A stretch of 50,998 nt of DNA from Candidatus Aminicenantota bacterium (GTDB lineage Bacteria > Acidobacteriota > Aminicenantia > Aminicenantales > Aminicenantaceae): positions 1 through 50,998 of the forward strand of contig WVZL01000018.1 in assembly GCA_011772495.1 (NCBI GenBank). The letters run 5' to 3'. Made by a program: the position numbers and the translations under genes. Position 1 is the stretch's first letter. Each line of letters begins with the position of its first letter. Below the pieces are notes generated by a model. The model saw nothing but the letters and a program-made list of their open reading frames with translations. It was not told the DNA's origin and did no database searches. Below, in pieces: positions 9,179-17,211 of the stretch.

Positions 9179-11110
9179 TCAGGTATCCAATTCCCTTCGC
9201 ATGGCCATATCGTACAAGACGCGCTTTTTAGCCTTGTGGATACCCAATTTTTCTCGTTTTTTATCAATGTGGTCAATGATGCGGGAAGCCATTTTTCCTG
9301 GGTCAGGCTCTGCTGCCCACATTCCTCCAAAAATATCCTCAAACTCCTTGAAGATATGCTGGCAGAACTTCTCGCTCCCGCTCACCGGAAGCCCCACTCC
9401 GAATATAGTGAAGACTCCAGAAGCCACAAAATATTGACCGATGGCAATCGCTTTTTCACTCATCCATTCCGGTGCAGCGCCTGCTACCGGAAGCTCGCTG
9501 ATGTCATTTCCCAAGCCTCCGATCTTAACCATCTCTGAAAGGGCGATCAGGATGCGGCTGTTATCCACGCAGGAACCGGAGTGAAGCACAGGTGGTATTC
9601 CTACGGCTTGGCAGACTTCGGCCAGACCTTGCCCAGCGTGTTTTTCAGCAGACTCAGGAACAAGGAATCCCGCCTTGGCGCAGGCAATGGCTGAGCATCC
9701 AGTCTGGACAACAAGAATGTTGTTGGCGATGAGTTCCTCTACGAGGTTGACATGGCATTGGTCATGAGTCACTTTCGGGTTGCAGCACCCCACGACACCT
9801 GCTACACCCTTGATTCTTCCGTTGATGACATTATCGTTAAGAGGAACATAAGAACCCCGGAAGGCTCCTCCGAGCATGTAGATGATGGCCTCATGAGAGA
9901 ATCCTGCCACCAGGTCCATTTTCTCTGGGGGGATATCGACCTTTTCCCTACGGGAAAAATTCATGATCGCTTCTCGGACAATGTCTTTGGCGGTCTGTAG
10001 ACTGTTTTTCTCTGAAAATTCGTAGTTTTTTGCGTTTTCGATCTTAGCCTTGGATGAGGTGGTGATGAGCTTGGTATGATAGCACTTGCTGATCTCTGGA
10101 AGAGAGGGCATGATGCACTGGACATCAACGATCATGGCCTCAACCGCTCCTGTGCTTATCGCTAATTCTTGTTGAAGGACATTTCCTGCGATCGGCAGTC
10201 CATGACGCAGCAGGATCTCGTTGGCTGTGCAGCAAATCCCGGCTAGATTGATTCCTTTGGCTCCTTGGGATTTGGCCATTTTCAGCAATTCCTTATCCTG
10301 AGACGCCAAAACTAGCATCTCTGAAAGCACGGGCTCGTGGCCATGGACAACAATATTCACCTTGTCTTTGGAGAGAACACCCAAGTTCACCTGTCCTCGG
10401 AGTGGGGATGGGGTGCCGAAAAGGATGTCCTGTAATTCGGTGGCGATCATGGAGCCGCCCCAACCATCAGCCAGTGCGGTCCGGGCTCCTTGAAGCATGA
10501 TGTTTCGATGATCCTGGTCAACTCCCATGGCCGTCCGATGCATCATTTCCACGATTTCCCTGTCTATTCCCCGGGGCACAATGTTCAATTCCTGCCATAG
10601 GGCTTGCCGTGTTGGAGGTGCTAATCGAGTGAACTGGACTTCACCCTCCTGCTGGCCAAAATTTTCCAAGGCTCTCTCTGCGACTTCAGCTGCGATATCT
10701 TCCTTTTTCCTATCTTTGACTTCAATTCCCAGAGCTGTGGCCACCTTCTGAAGCTTGTTCACATCCTTGATGGCATACCCTGAATCCGGAGCTTTGGCAG
10801 CCAAGAGCAGGATCTTGGCGACTTCTCGGCCATGGTCGGAATGGGCAGCTGCTCCTCCAGCAATCATCCGGGCAAAATTCCGGGCCACGATCACTTCGGC
10901 CGAAGCCCCACAAACACCCTTTTGGGGACTTTTGCCACGTGGATTGATCCGGCAAGGCCCCATATAGCAGAGTTGGCAGCAGAGGCCTTGTTCACCATAC
11001 CCGCAGCGTGGTTTCTGGGAATCTGAACGGGACCAGACCGTGTCTAGGCCTTGCTGGGCATTCTTTTCGACTAAATGCTGAACTGCAGGATCAATGCTTT
11101 TTTCTTTCAA
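9179..11110 (-). CDS. cooS: Anaerobic Ni-Fe carbon monoxide dehydrogenase catalytic subunit
   Basis: This enzyme interconverts CO2 and CO at the Ni-4Fe-4S C-cluster and passes CO to ACS. N-terminal cysteines C36 and C44 fit the dimer-bridging D-cluster, and C45, C48, C53 and C67 fit the B-cluster. C-cluster region signatures include ILLRHGLP (His ligand), the IGCCNP-like GVVGCCNP, QTGCSAIACAK and HSGSCVDNSRI. The length of 643 residues is normal. The start is a TTG at 11110 with an AAGGA ribosome site 9 bp upstream; the nearby ATG is out of frame. Its position directly before acsB makes it the ACS-associated CODH (AcsA). A separate promoter may lie at 11146-11154. Confidence 0.97.
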   Translation of the reverse strand: MKEKSIDPAVQHLVEKNAQQGLDTVWSRSDSQKPRCGYGEQGLCCQLCYMGPCRINPRGKSPQKGVCGASAEVIVARNFARMIAGGAAAHSDHGREVAKILLLAAKAPDSGYAIKDVNKLQKVATALGIEVKDRKKEDIAAEVAERALENFGQQEGEVQFTRLAPPTRQALWQELNIVPRGIDREIVEMMHRTAMGVDQDHRNIMLQGARTALADGWGGSMIATELQDILFGTPSPLRGQVNLGVLSKDKVNIVVHGHEPVLSEMLVLASQDKELLKMAKSQGAKGINLAGICCTANEILLRHGLPIAGNVLQQELAISTGAVEAMIVDVQCIMPSLPEISKCYHTKLITTSSKAKIENAKNYEFSEKNSLQTAKDIVREAIMNFSRREKVDIPPEKMDLVAGFSHEAIIYMLGGAFRGSYVPLNDNVINGRIKGVAGVVGCCNPKVTHDQCHVNLVEELIANNILVVQTGCSAIACAKAGFLVPESAEKHAGQGLAEVCQAVGIPPVLHSGSCVDNSRILIALSEMVKIGGLGNDISELPVAGAAPEWMSEKAIAIGQYFVASGVFTIFGVGLPVSGSEKFCQHIFKEFEDIFGGMWAAEPDPGKMASRIIDHIDKKREKLGIHKAKKRVLYDMAMRRELDT

Positions 11111-11145
11111 TTTTCATATTCCTTAAAAATCTCTTAAATCGGGAT

Positions 11146-11174
11146 ATTTTAGCACAATGCGGCGATTAAATCGC
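11146..11174 (-). promoter_or_regulatory. Extended -10 promoter and palindrome before cooS
   Basis: The minus strand reads TGCTAAAAT (TG at 11154-11153, -10 hexamer at 11151-11146), an extended -10 element about 36 bp before the cooS TTG. Immediately upstream is a perfect hairpin-like palindrome, GCGATT-A-AATCGC (11162-11174). It has no T-run, so it looks more like an operator or attenuating structure than a terminator. The spacer after the MesC-like gene is 75 bp. An internal promoter would let CODH/ACS be expressed apart from the upstream gene. Confidence 0.35.
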
Positions 11175-11185
11175 TCAAGTTTTTA

Positions 11186-12223
11186 TTAACGCAACAACTC
11201 TCTAACATCCGCCAAAACCTGAAAAACTTTTTCTGATAACTCCACCGAAAGTGAACCCGTGCCGCAGCTCGGCGTGAGCAGGCATTTCTTCCAGATTAAG
11301 TCCTCATCCACTCCTTTACTGGCCAAATTTTTAATCACGGTATTCAGTTTTTCCACCAAGGCCGCTGGAGTTTCTTGGTCAATTTTTTCTGAAGTGGGGA
11401 TTATTCCCCAGGCTAAAACTCCTCCCTTTTCCAGGAAGCTCTTGACCTGCTCAGGATAATAGGCAATCGTCTCACCAAACTCATAAGCATCGAAGCTGAT
11501 GATATCCACTCCTGAGTCGATCAAGATAGTCCACTCTGTGTTACCGCAACAATGAATTCCGGCTAAAGCGCCTTCTTTATGAACTGCCGCGATAACATCT
11601 TCCAAATGTTTGACCACATCCGAGCGCTGAACACTGACATAGGTCGAAGAACCAAAGGCGGAAAGAATGGGTTCGTCTATAAAGCATATCTGGTCACACT
11701 CCAGGAAACTGAATTTCCGCAAGAGCCAGCGGGCCTTCATCTCTGTTCCCTTGACTATGACATCACGAAACACCTCATTATAGTAAATCGACCTTTTGTT
11801 CTCATCGATTCGGCCCAATCCTGTAGTTAGAGGGCCAGTCACTTGGTTTTTAAAATACTGGAGGGAGGAAAGATCCTCTTGTTTTAGCTTTTTCTCCATC
11901 TCATAAACACCGCGACTGAATTCAGGTGAGATCTGAAAGTGGTCCAAATTCTCTGCCATGTAGTTTTCATAAAATTTCTCCAGCTCACTGGTGACGTCTC
12001 CGCTGGTATCAAAGTACATGCGCTGTTTTTCCTCATCCAAGGCTACACAGGGTAGTCCTTCGCTGTACTGAACTTCCATTCCTTCTCTGAAGTTCGTTCG
12101 GGGAAGCTGGGGCCAGATAGGAATCTCTGGAATAGCTTTTAAGACGACCTCACAAGCTAAGGCTGGATCTTCATGAGGCAGGCTTCCGATGGCAGTGGCC
12201 AGACATTGAGGTTCAAAAGGCAT
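11186..12223 (-). CDS. Short (core) MetE-like, probably folate-independent methionine synthase
   Basis: This 345-residue protein matches only the C-terminal catalytic half of cobalamin-independent methionine synthase (UroD/MetE barrel). The zinc site is visible: H224-x-C226 in GIHCCGNTEW, a glutamate in FDAYEFGE, and C320 in LTPSCGTGSL. The early GSLPHEDP and late WGIIPTSEKID are also family marks. The N-terminal folate-binding half is absent, as in the short MetE families (Mes) reported to take methyl groups from corrinoid proteins rather than methyl-THF. Placement at the head of the CODH/ACS operon suggests CFeSP as the donor and homocysteine as acceptor. I start at the ATG at 12223, 6 bp after AGGAGG, rather than the TTG at 12229. 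A UroD-type methylcobamide:thiol methyltransferase (MtaA-like) is the main alternative. Confidence 0.78.
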   Translation of the reverse strand: MPFEPQCLATAIGSLPHEDPALACEVVLKAIPEIPIWPQLPRTNFREGMEVQYSEGLPCVALDEEKQRMYFDTSGDVTSELEKFYENYMAENLDHFQISPEFSRGVYEMEKKLKQEDLSSLQYFKNQVTGPLTTGLGRIDENKRSIYYNEVFRDVIVKGTEMKARWLLRKFSFLECDQICFIDEPILSAFGSSTYVSVQRSDVVKHLEDVIAAVHKEGALAGIHCCGNTEWTILIDSGVDIISFDAYEFGETIAYYPEQVKSFLEKGGVLAWGIIPTSEKIDQETPAALVEKLNTVIKNLASKGVDEDLIWKKCLLTPSCGTGSLSVELSEKVFQVLADVRELLR

Positions 12224-12283
12224 GATCAACCTCCTGTACAGGATGCATCACTTCTAAAATAACGCAATGGTCATAACCGATAT

Positions 12284-12320
12284 AGTATATTTCCATTAAT
12301 TTTTTGTATAAAATTGCTAA
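12284..12320 (-). promoter_or_regulatory. Promoter region with box shared by two C1 operons (copy A)
   Basis: The plus-strand sequence 12301-12320 is TTTTTGTATAAAATTGCTAA, which matches 17 of 20 bases at 15651-15670. On the minus strand a TATACT -10 hexamer follows at 12289-12284, about 60 bp before the start of the MesC-like gene that heads the CODH/ACS operon. No good -35 hexamer is present, which fits a promoter that needs an activator. The gap 12230-12362 holds no gene. The role as a regulator site is inferred from conservation between two operons of related function. Confidence 0.5.
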
Positions 12321-12362
12321 TTTTCTTTCCAATAAACAAGTATTTTATAAAAAATAGCCCGA

Positions 12363-13148
12363 TTAGCCGCTCTGCTGGTCTACTCGGCAGGCTTGATAGA
12401 TTTCATCGAATTCCTTGCCTAGCCGTTCATCCAGGACTTCAATCATAGGCTGCTGCTTCAGGTCTGCTTCCCGAATGGTTTCATGATAAGAAATCATACC
12501 CAGGATTTGCTCTGGAGTGAATTGGCTGCGAATCCAGGCTTCCTGACTTTTTTCCTGGATTTTATTCCCGATGATTCCAAAAGACTCGATTCCTATGTCT
12601 TTAGCCAGTTTAATGATGGCTTTCGCTGTAGAGACACTCCTGGAGCCAGGCTCAACCGTGATCAACATCCTATCAATCGCCCGAGAAGTCGCTCTTCCCA
12701 GATGCTCTATTCCGGCCTCCATATCCACGATAACGACTTCTTCTCGATTCAGAATAATCTCAGCTAAAAGTGTCCGGAGGAGTACATTTTCAGGACAGGC
12801 ACATCCCTCTCCTCCTTTTTGCACCCCTCCCATGACCAAGAGTTTTATCCCTTGGAAATCAAGGCCGTATTTGTCGGCAATGTCATTGACTGTAGGATTG
12901 AGTTTAAAAAGCTGACCGAACTGTTTTGGTTTGGCTCCTGTTCTTTCCGAAATCAGCTGGTATTGTTCGGAAATGGGGATGATTGAAGAAGCCTTTTCTG
13001 GCGGGATCCCGATGGCTGAGGCTAGATTCGCATCAGGATCCGCATCTACGGCCAGCACTTGATATCCATCGTTGTTGAAATAATGGGCCAGGAGACCAGA
13101 AGCGGTTGTTTTGCCTGTTCCGCCTTTTCCAGAAACCGCGAATTTCAT
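12363..13148 (-). CDS. cooC: CooC-type P-loop ATPase, copy 2
   Basis: This 261-residue MinD-like ATPase has Walker A at residues 7-15 (GKGGTGKTT) and the CooC CxC motif at C116-A-C118. By family it would be a nickel-insertion ATPase, but here it sits between a RACo activator (13 bp upstream) and the promoter region of the next operon, in a unit with corrinoid protein 2 and no nickel enzyme of its own. It may supply a second nickel-insertion activity to CODH or ACS, or it may have been recruited to corrinoid protein maturation. The ATG is preceded by GGAAAA. The sequence is clearly diverged from copy 1 (6178-6951), so this is not a recent duplication. Confidence 0.88.
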   Translation of the reverse strand: MKFAVSGKGGTGKTTASGLLAHYFNNDGYQVLAVDADPDANLASAIGIPPEKASSIIPISEQYQLISERTGAKPKQFGQLFKLNPTVNDIADKYGLDFQGIKLLVMGGVQKGGEGCACPENVLLRTLLAEIILNREEVVIVDMEAGIEHLGRATSRAIDRMLITVEPGSRSVSTAKAIIKLAKDIGIESFGIIGNKIQEKSQEAWIRSQFTPEQILGMISYHETIREADLKQQPMIEVLDERLGKEFDEIYQACRVDQQSG

Positions 13149-13161
13149 ATTATTTTCCTTT

Positions 13162-14919
13162 TCAGTATTTGTTAAATTCCAAAGACTCTATGAAATATTT
13201 TTGGAACAAAGGATTATTGGCTAAAGAAAGATATTGTATTTTGTTCACCAGAGAGTCAATTTTTTCTCTCTCTGGGAGCGAAAGCAGCAATGCCCTGGCC
13301 CCAGCCAGCGAGGCATTTCCGATGAATACACACTTCTCTTCATCGATTTCCGGGAGCAGGCCTATCCTTATGCTGTTCTGGATGTTGAGATAATTCCCGA
13401 AAGCACCGGCCACGAAAATCCCGTCCAACTCCTGTTTTTTCAGATGATATTCTTCCAGAATCATCCTGATGCCTGTTTTCACAGCTGCCACAGCCAGCTG
13501 AATCTCTCGGACATCCTTTTGGTTTACATGAATATTCTTAGTTAGAGGAATTTCCTTAGTCTCATTAACGATTTTTCCTCGGGGAGATATCTTGCCCTGC
13601 TCAAGCCAGAGGGCAATCAAGTCAATGAGTCCTGTTCCACAAATTCCAGTGGCTGGTTTATTCCCGATGGTAGAGATTTCCAGTTCTTTTTTATACTCGA
13701 CTCTGTAGATTGCACCAGGAGAGGCCAGGATCCCGCAGCTGATGTTCATCCCCTCGAAAGCAGGGCCGGCAGCCGTGGAAGTGACCACAAATCGATCCTT
13801 TTTCTTTAATAAGATCTCTCCGTTGGTGCCGATATCTAAGAAGAGATAATTGCCTTTTCGGTTTATCAAATCAGAGGCTATAAGTCCGGCCGAGATATCC
13901 CCGCCCACGAAGCTCTTGATGTTGGGAGCGATGTATGCTCTTCCAAAGCTGTTGACCTTAAGCCCTAAATTTTCCATAGAAAGTCCCAGCAGGCGGGTAA
14001 AAACCGGGTTAAAAGGAGCTACCGCCAAAGATTTCACAGGTATACCCAGCAGAAGGTGATTCATGGTCGTGTTCCCGGCTACAACGATCTCATAAACATA
14101 AGAAGAGTGTATACGGTTTTTCTTCAGTATTTGGCCTATCAACAGGTTTAGGGTTTCCAGGATGGAATCCCTTAATTTGTCCAGGTTCTTGGGATTGGAA
14201 TAGGCATAACTTATCCTGGATATCACATCTGAGCCGAATTTCATCTGGCTGTTGGCAGCAGTCAAAACATCCAAGCTTTTCCCAGTATTGAGGTCCACTA
14301 ATTCCACCACCACAGTCGTCGTTCCCAAATCTACAGCCAGACCGTAGCTTTTACTGAGCGTATTTTTTGGTTCGACATTTAATATTTGCTCATCATTATA
14401 GACAACAACTGTTATCTGGAATTTGCTCTGCTCGACAGCACCCGGCAATTCTTTCAAAAGACTCAGGGGAAACGCCAATTCCTTATCTCGAAAACGAGAA
14501 TTGAGTAATTCTGTTATCGCCAAGGGCACAGAAATCTTGGGCTTTTCGAGCTGAAGATGGAACTTCCTGGCAGCTGGGGCTAAGGTTACCGGGATTTGAG
14601 CTCCGGTGGTCAAAACAAAAGTTTCCTGGAGGATGGATTCTTCGGGGATCTCGATGCCCAGATCACTCTTGACTCGATACAGACAAGCAAGCCTGTAGTT
14701 CTTGGCCAGTCTTTTACTTTCCAGTAAAAATTTCTCTCTTTTTTCCGGAGGAGAAAGCAAGCCCTCTTTGATTTTTATAAAGCACTTTCCGCAGAGACCC
14801 CTTTTTTGACAGTATTGATTCAGATTGATCCCAGCCTGTTGAATTCTATCAGCCAGGACTTCACCTTTCCTGGCGGTAATTGTTTTATCATGGGAAAGAA
14901 TCTTGACTCGGTATTTCAT
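13162..14919 (-). CDS. Reductive activator of corrinoid protein (RACo-like), copy 2
   Basis: This 585-residue protein has the same architecture as the RACo at 1933-3852 but is shorter. The N-terminal [2Fe-2S] ferredoxin domain has C37-x5-C43-x2-C46 (CQKRGLCGKC) and C79. The ASKHA ATPase part shows AVDLGTTTVVVELVDL, FLDIGTNGEILL and FVAGAFGNYLNIQNSIRIG. It should reduce the oxidised cobalamin of a partner at the cost of ATP. The partner is probably corrinoid protein 2, whose stop is 16 bp upstream. The ATG follows an AGGA site. Two RACo genes in one locus suggest one per corrinoid system. Confidence 0.9.
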   Translation of the reverse strand: MKYRVKILSHDKTITARKGEVLADRIQQAGINLNQYCQKRGLCGKCFIKIKEGLLSPPEKREKFLLESKRLAKNYRLACLYRVKSDLGIEIPEESILQETFVLTTGAQIPVTLAPAARKFHLQLEKPKISVPLAITELLNSRFRDKELAFPLSLLKELPGAVEQSKFQITVVVYNDEQILNVEPKNTLSKSYGLAVDLGTTTVVVELVDLNTGKSLDVLTAANSQMKFGSDVISRISYAYSNPKNLDKLRDSILETLNLLIGQILKKNRIHSSYVYEIVVAGNTTMNHLLLGIPVKSLAVAPFNPVFTRLLGLSMENLGLKVNSFGRAYIAPNIKSFVGGDISAGLIASDLINRKGNYLFLDIGTNGEILLKKKDRFVVTSTAAGPAFEGMNISCGILASPGAIYRVEYKKELEISTIGNKPATGICGTGLIDLIALWLEQGKISPRGKIVNETKEIPLTKNIHVNQKDVREIQLAVAAVKTGIRMILEEYHLKKQELDGIFVAGAFGNYLNIQNSIRIGLLPEIDEEKCVFIGNASLAGARALLLSLPEREKIDSLVNKIQYLSLANNPLFQKYFIESLEFNKY

Positions 14920-14935
14920 CGGTTTTTCATCATTC

Positions 14936-15571
14936 CTAAGTTTTTAAAAGCTTTTTTACCAGGATGACTGCTGATGGAGCATCGGCCGCATACCCATCAG
15001 CCTTGATCTCATCAGCATAGGATTGAGTTATAGGAGCGCCTCCGATGATGATCTTTGCTCTGGATTTCAGGCCTTCCTCATCAATAGCTATCATCACTTC
15101 TCTCATGTAGGACATGGTGGTGGTCAAAAGCGCCGACATTCCCACGATGTCTGGATTTTCTTTTTTGATGATTTCAACGAATCTCTCTTTAGGAACATCA
15201 ATCCCCAGGTCCACGATCTCGTATCCTTCTCTTTCCAGCATCATGCTCACGATATTCTTACCGATATCATGCAAGTCGCCCTTAACAGTCCCGATCACGA
15301 TTCTTCCTTTAGTTTTATACCCTGATTCGGCTAAAAGAGGTCTGATGATATCCATTCCTGCTTTCATGGCCCTGGTGGCGATCAAGACTTCTGGAATGAA
15401 GATCTCATTCTTCTTGAATCTCTTTCCTATGGACTCCATGCCTTTGATGAGTCCGTTTTCTAAGATCTCTTCTGCCGAGATGTTCTGGGAAATAGCCATT
15501 CTTACCGATTCTTTGACTGAGGCGGAATCTCCTTTCTCTACGCTGGCAGCCACTTCCTCTAAAATTTCCAC
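14936..15571 (-). CDS. Methyltransferase cognate corrinoid protein (MtbC/MtgC family), copy 2
   Basis: This corrinoid protein of about 211 residues has the cobalamin motif D-L-H-D-I-G in VKGDLHDIGKN, about 100 residues from the start; the His is the predicted cobalt ligand. I prefer the GTG at 15571, which has GAGGAA 6 bp upstream. A GTG at 15592 in the same frame would add seven residues but has no ribosome site. It heads a three-gene unit with RACo 2 and CooC 2, divergent from a PocR/AraC regulator. No methyltransferase is adjacent, so its methyl donor enzyme must be encoded elsewhere: the MttB protein at 1-1128, the one at 28035-29495, or outside the window. Confidence 0.92.
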   Translation of the reverse strand: MEILEEVAASVEKGDSASVKESVRMAISQNISAEEILENGLIKGMESIGKRFKKNEIFIPEVLIATRAMKAGMDIIRPLLAESGYKTKGRIVIGTVKGDLHDIGKNIVSMMLEREGYEIVDLGIDVPKERFVEIIKKENPDIVGMSALLTTTMSYMREVMIAIDEEGLKSRAKIIIGGAPITQSYADEIKADGYAADAPSAVILVKKLLKT

Positions 15572-15629
15572 GGTTGTTTCCTCTAAAATCACTTTAGCTT
15601 TTTAGTTGGAAAATCTCAAATTCTGTATC

Positions 15630-15670
15630 AGTATAGCATTAAATTCATTTTTTTTGTATAATTATGCTAA
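15630..15670 (-). promoter_or_regulatory. Divergent promoter region with shared box (copy B)
   Basis: The 100-bp gap between corrinoid protein 2 and the PocR/AraC gene holds TTTTTGTATAATTATGCTAA at 15651-15670, nearly identical to the box at 12301-12320. A minus-strand -10 TATACT lies at 15635-15630, and a plus-strand TATAAT at 15657-15662 may serve the regulator gene. TAGCAT (15634-15639) and ATGCTA (15664-15669) form an inverted pair. The spacing from box to minus-strand -10 is 4 bp longer than in copy A, so direct -35 function is doubtful and activator binding is more likely. Confidence 0.5.
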
Positions 15671-15692
15671 ATATTTAGATAGGGCATAAAAT

Positions 15693-16967
15693 ATGCAGCT
15701 TGAAAAATTCATCACCAAGACCAAATTCAACCTGCTGTCTGAAAAATACCTCACCAAAACAGGGCTGCCAGTCACGTTGATCAACCTGAAAGAAGAAATC
15801 ATCTACGGACAGAATAAATGCAATCTCTGCCAACAGCTGCTCGATAAGGAAAGCAAGGTATTGAAAAAAAGGTGTCGTTCACAGATGATGAAGGCAGTGG
15901 AAGAGGCCTTTCGATGGGGAGAAGGGTACATCACGAATTGTCCTTTAGGATTGATCATGTTTGCAGTGCCGGTGATTTTTAACAAGAAATTGATAGGGGG
16001 TTTTTTGAGCGGGTTTGCCGTTTTCCCGGAAATGAAAAAGGATATTTCGGAAGAGATTGGTGAGAATTTGAAAAAATACAGCGATAGCAAAATAAACCTG
16101 AGAAACATGAGCCTAAGAGTCATTTCTTTAAAGAAAGCGAGAGAATATGTTGCTTATTTATTAAATCTGACCAGAAGATTTCAGATCAACGACCTGAATT
16201 TTCTCTTAGCCAGGAAAGAAAGTCATGTTCAACAGTATAAAATCGCCAATTTTCTAGAATATTTAAAGGAGAGGAGCCCTGATGTCGCCAGGAAAATCCT
16301 GGATAAACAGGATGAAATCATCCAGAAAGTCAAGCTCGGCGATAAGACAGGAGCAAGGGAAATCCTCAACGAGTTCTTGGGTTCAATCTTTTTCGAGAGC
16401 GGGATGAACTTTGAAATCATCAAGGTCCGCATCATCGAGCTGGTAGTCATCATCTCCAGGGCAGCCATAGAGGCCGGAGTAGAGGCCAAAGAATTGCTGG
16501 GACTGAATTATTCGTATCTCACGGAATTGAACAAAGCCACTGATACTGACGAATTATTACATAAATTATCAGAGATCCTAGAGAATTTTATCCATAAGGT
16601 TTCCCTAACCAAGGAAAAAAAGAAAAAACTCAAAAGCCTTCAGATGTCTGAGTACATCAACCGGAACTTTACCAACAAAATTACCGCTGAAGAGGTGGCC
16701 AGAGCCGGCGGACTGAGCGTGAGCCGAGCCCTGCATCTTTTTAAAGAAGAGACAGGATTATCTCTCTCCAAATATCTAAAAAAGCTACGGATCGATTACG
16801 GAAAATATCTCTTGCTGAACACAGATATGAGCTTAGCCGATTTGGCTGCAGAAGCTGGTTTTTTCGACCAGAGCCATTTCACAAAAACATTTAAAAAATT
16901 CGAAAAAATGACTCCCTCTGATTTTCGGCGAAAATATAAGGAGCCCAACCTGCTGATATCCCCCTAA
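15693..16967 (+). CDS. PocR-domain AraC-family transcriptional regulator
   Basis: This 424-residue regulator has an N-terminal PocR-type sensory domain (about 1-180) with the family's cysteines C43, C46, C61 and C83 (KCNLC, RCR, NCPLG). A helical middle follows, and a C-terminal AraC double helix-turn-helix covers about residues 322-418, including ITAEEVARAGGLSVS and AAEAGFFDQSHFTKTFKK. PocR domains are found in regulators of B12-dependent metabolism and of methanol or methylamine use. It is transcribed divergently from the corrinoid protein 2 operon across a 100-bp gap that holds one copy of the shared box. The obvious inference is that it activates that operon and the CODH/ACS operon. The ligand is unknown; a corrinoid, a methylated substrate or redox state are all possible. 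Confidence 0.9.
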   Translation: MQLEKFITKTKFNLLSEKYLTKTGLPVTLINLKEEIIYGQNKCNLCQQLLDKESKVLKKRCRSQMMKAVEEAFRWGEGYITNCPLGLIMFAVPVIFNKKLIGGFLSGFAVFPEMKKDISEEIGENLKKYSDSKINLRNMSLRVISLKKAREYVAYLLNLTRRFQINDLNFLLARKESHVQQYKIANFLEYLKERSPDVARKILDKQDEIIQKVKLGDKTGAREILNEFLGSIFFESGMNFEIIKVRIIELVVIISRAAIEAGVEAKELLGLNYSYLTELNKATDTDELLHKLSEILENFIHKVSLTKEKKKKLKSLQMSEYINRNFTNKITAEEVARAGGLSVSRALHLFKEETGLSLSKYLKKLRIDYGKYLLLNTDMSLADLAAEAGFFDQSHFTKTFKKFEKMTPSDFRRKYKEPNLLISP

Positions 16968-17211
16968 AAAAGAGAATCAAAAATTTTTTTCCTTTTTTTC
17001 ATAATTTGTTGTTTTTTTTACAGAAAGACAAATCAATAAATCCCGAGTCCCTACCGCAATTTTTTTCTGCAATATCTCAAGAAATATTTCTTCCTCGTTT
17101 TGACATCATATCTTTTCCTTGCTATAAGTTTGATGCGGATTTAAGAGAATGATGTTTATTCCTTAAAAAAATGTTTATTTTTCTGAATTTTCAAAAGAGG
17201 ATAGAGAGAAA
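16968..17211. other. AT-rich spacer with promoter
   Basis: This 244-bp spacer between the PocR/AraC gene and the S15 hydrolase holds no convincing ORF. Two T-runs follow the regulator stop within about 60 bp (around 16984-17030) without a GC-rich stem, so they are at most a weak terminator. A strong sigma70-like promoter lies at 17100-17128. The short direct repeat ATGTTTATT occurs twice in the leader, near 17152 and 17170. Confidence 0.5.
17100..17128 (+). promoter_or_regulatory. Sigma70-type promoter of the S15 hydrolase gene
   Basis: TTGACA (17100-17105), a 17-bp spacer and TATAAG (17123-17128) form a near-consensus promoter. Transcription would begin near 17135, leaving a leader of about 77 nt before the ATG at 17212. 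That gene has its own strong promoter and need not be co-transcribed with the PocR/AraC gene. Confidence 0.7.

Noticed and set aside
11162-11174. Rho-independent terminator after the MetE-like gene
   Set aside because: The palindrome is perfect but has only a one-base loop and no downstream T-run on the minus strand, so termination is unlikely.
12230-12362. Cobalamin or SAM riboswitch before the methionine/CODH operon
   Set aside because: The gap is short and AT-rich and lacks a B12-box-like or SAM-box-like core; the same holds for 1805-1932 and 15593-15692.
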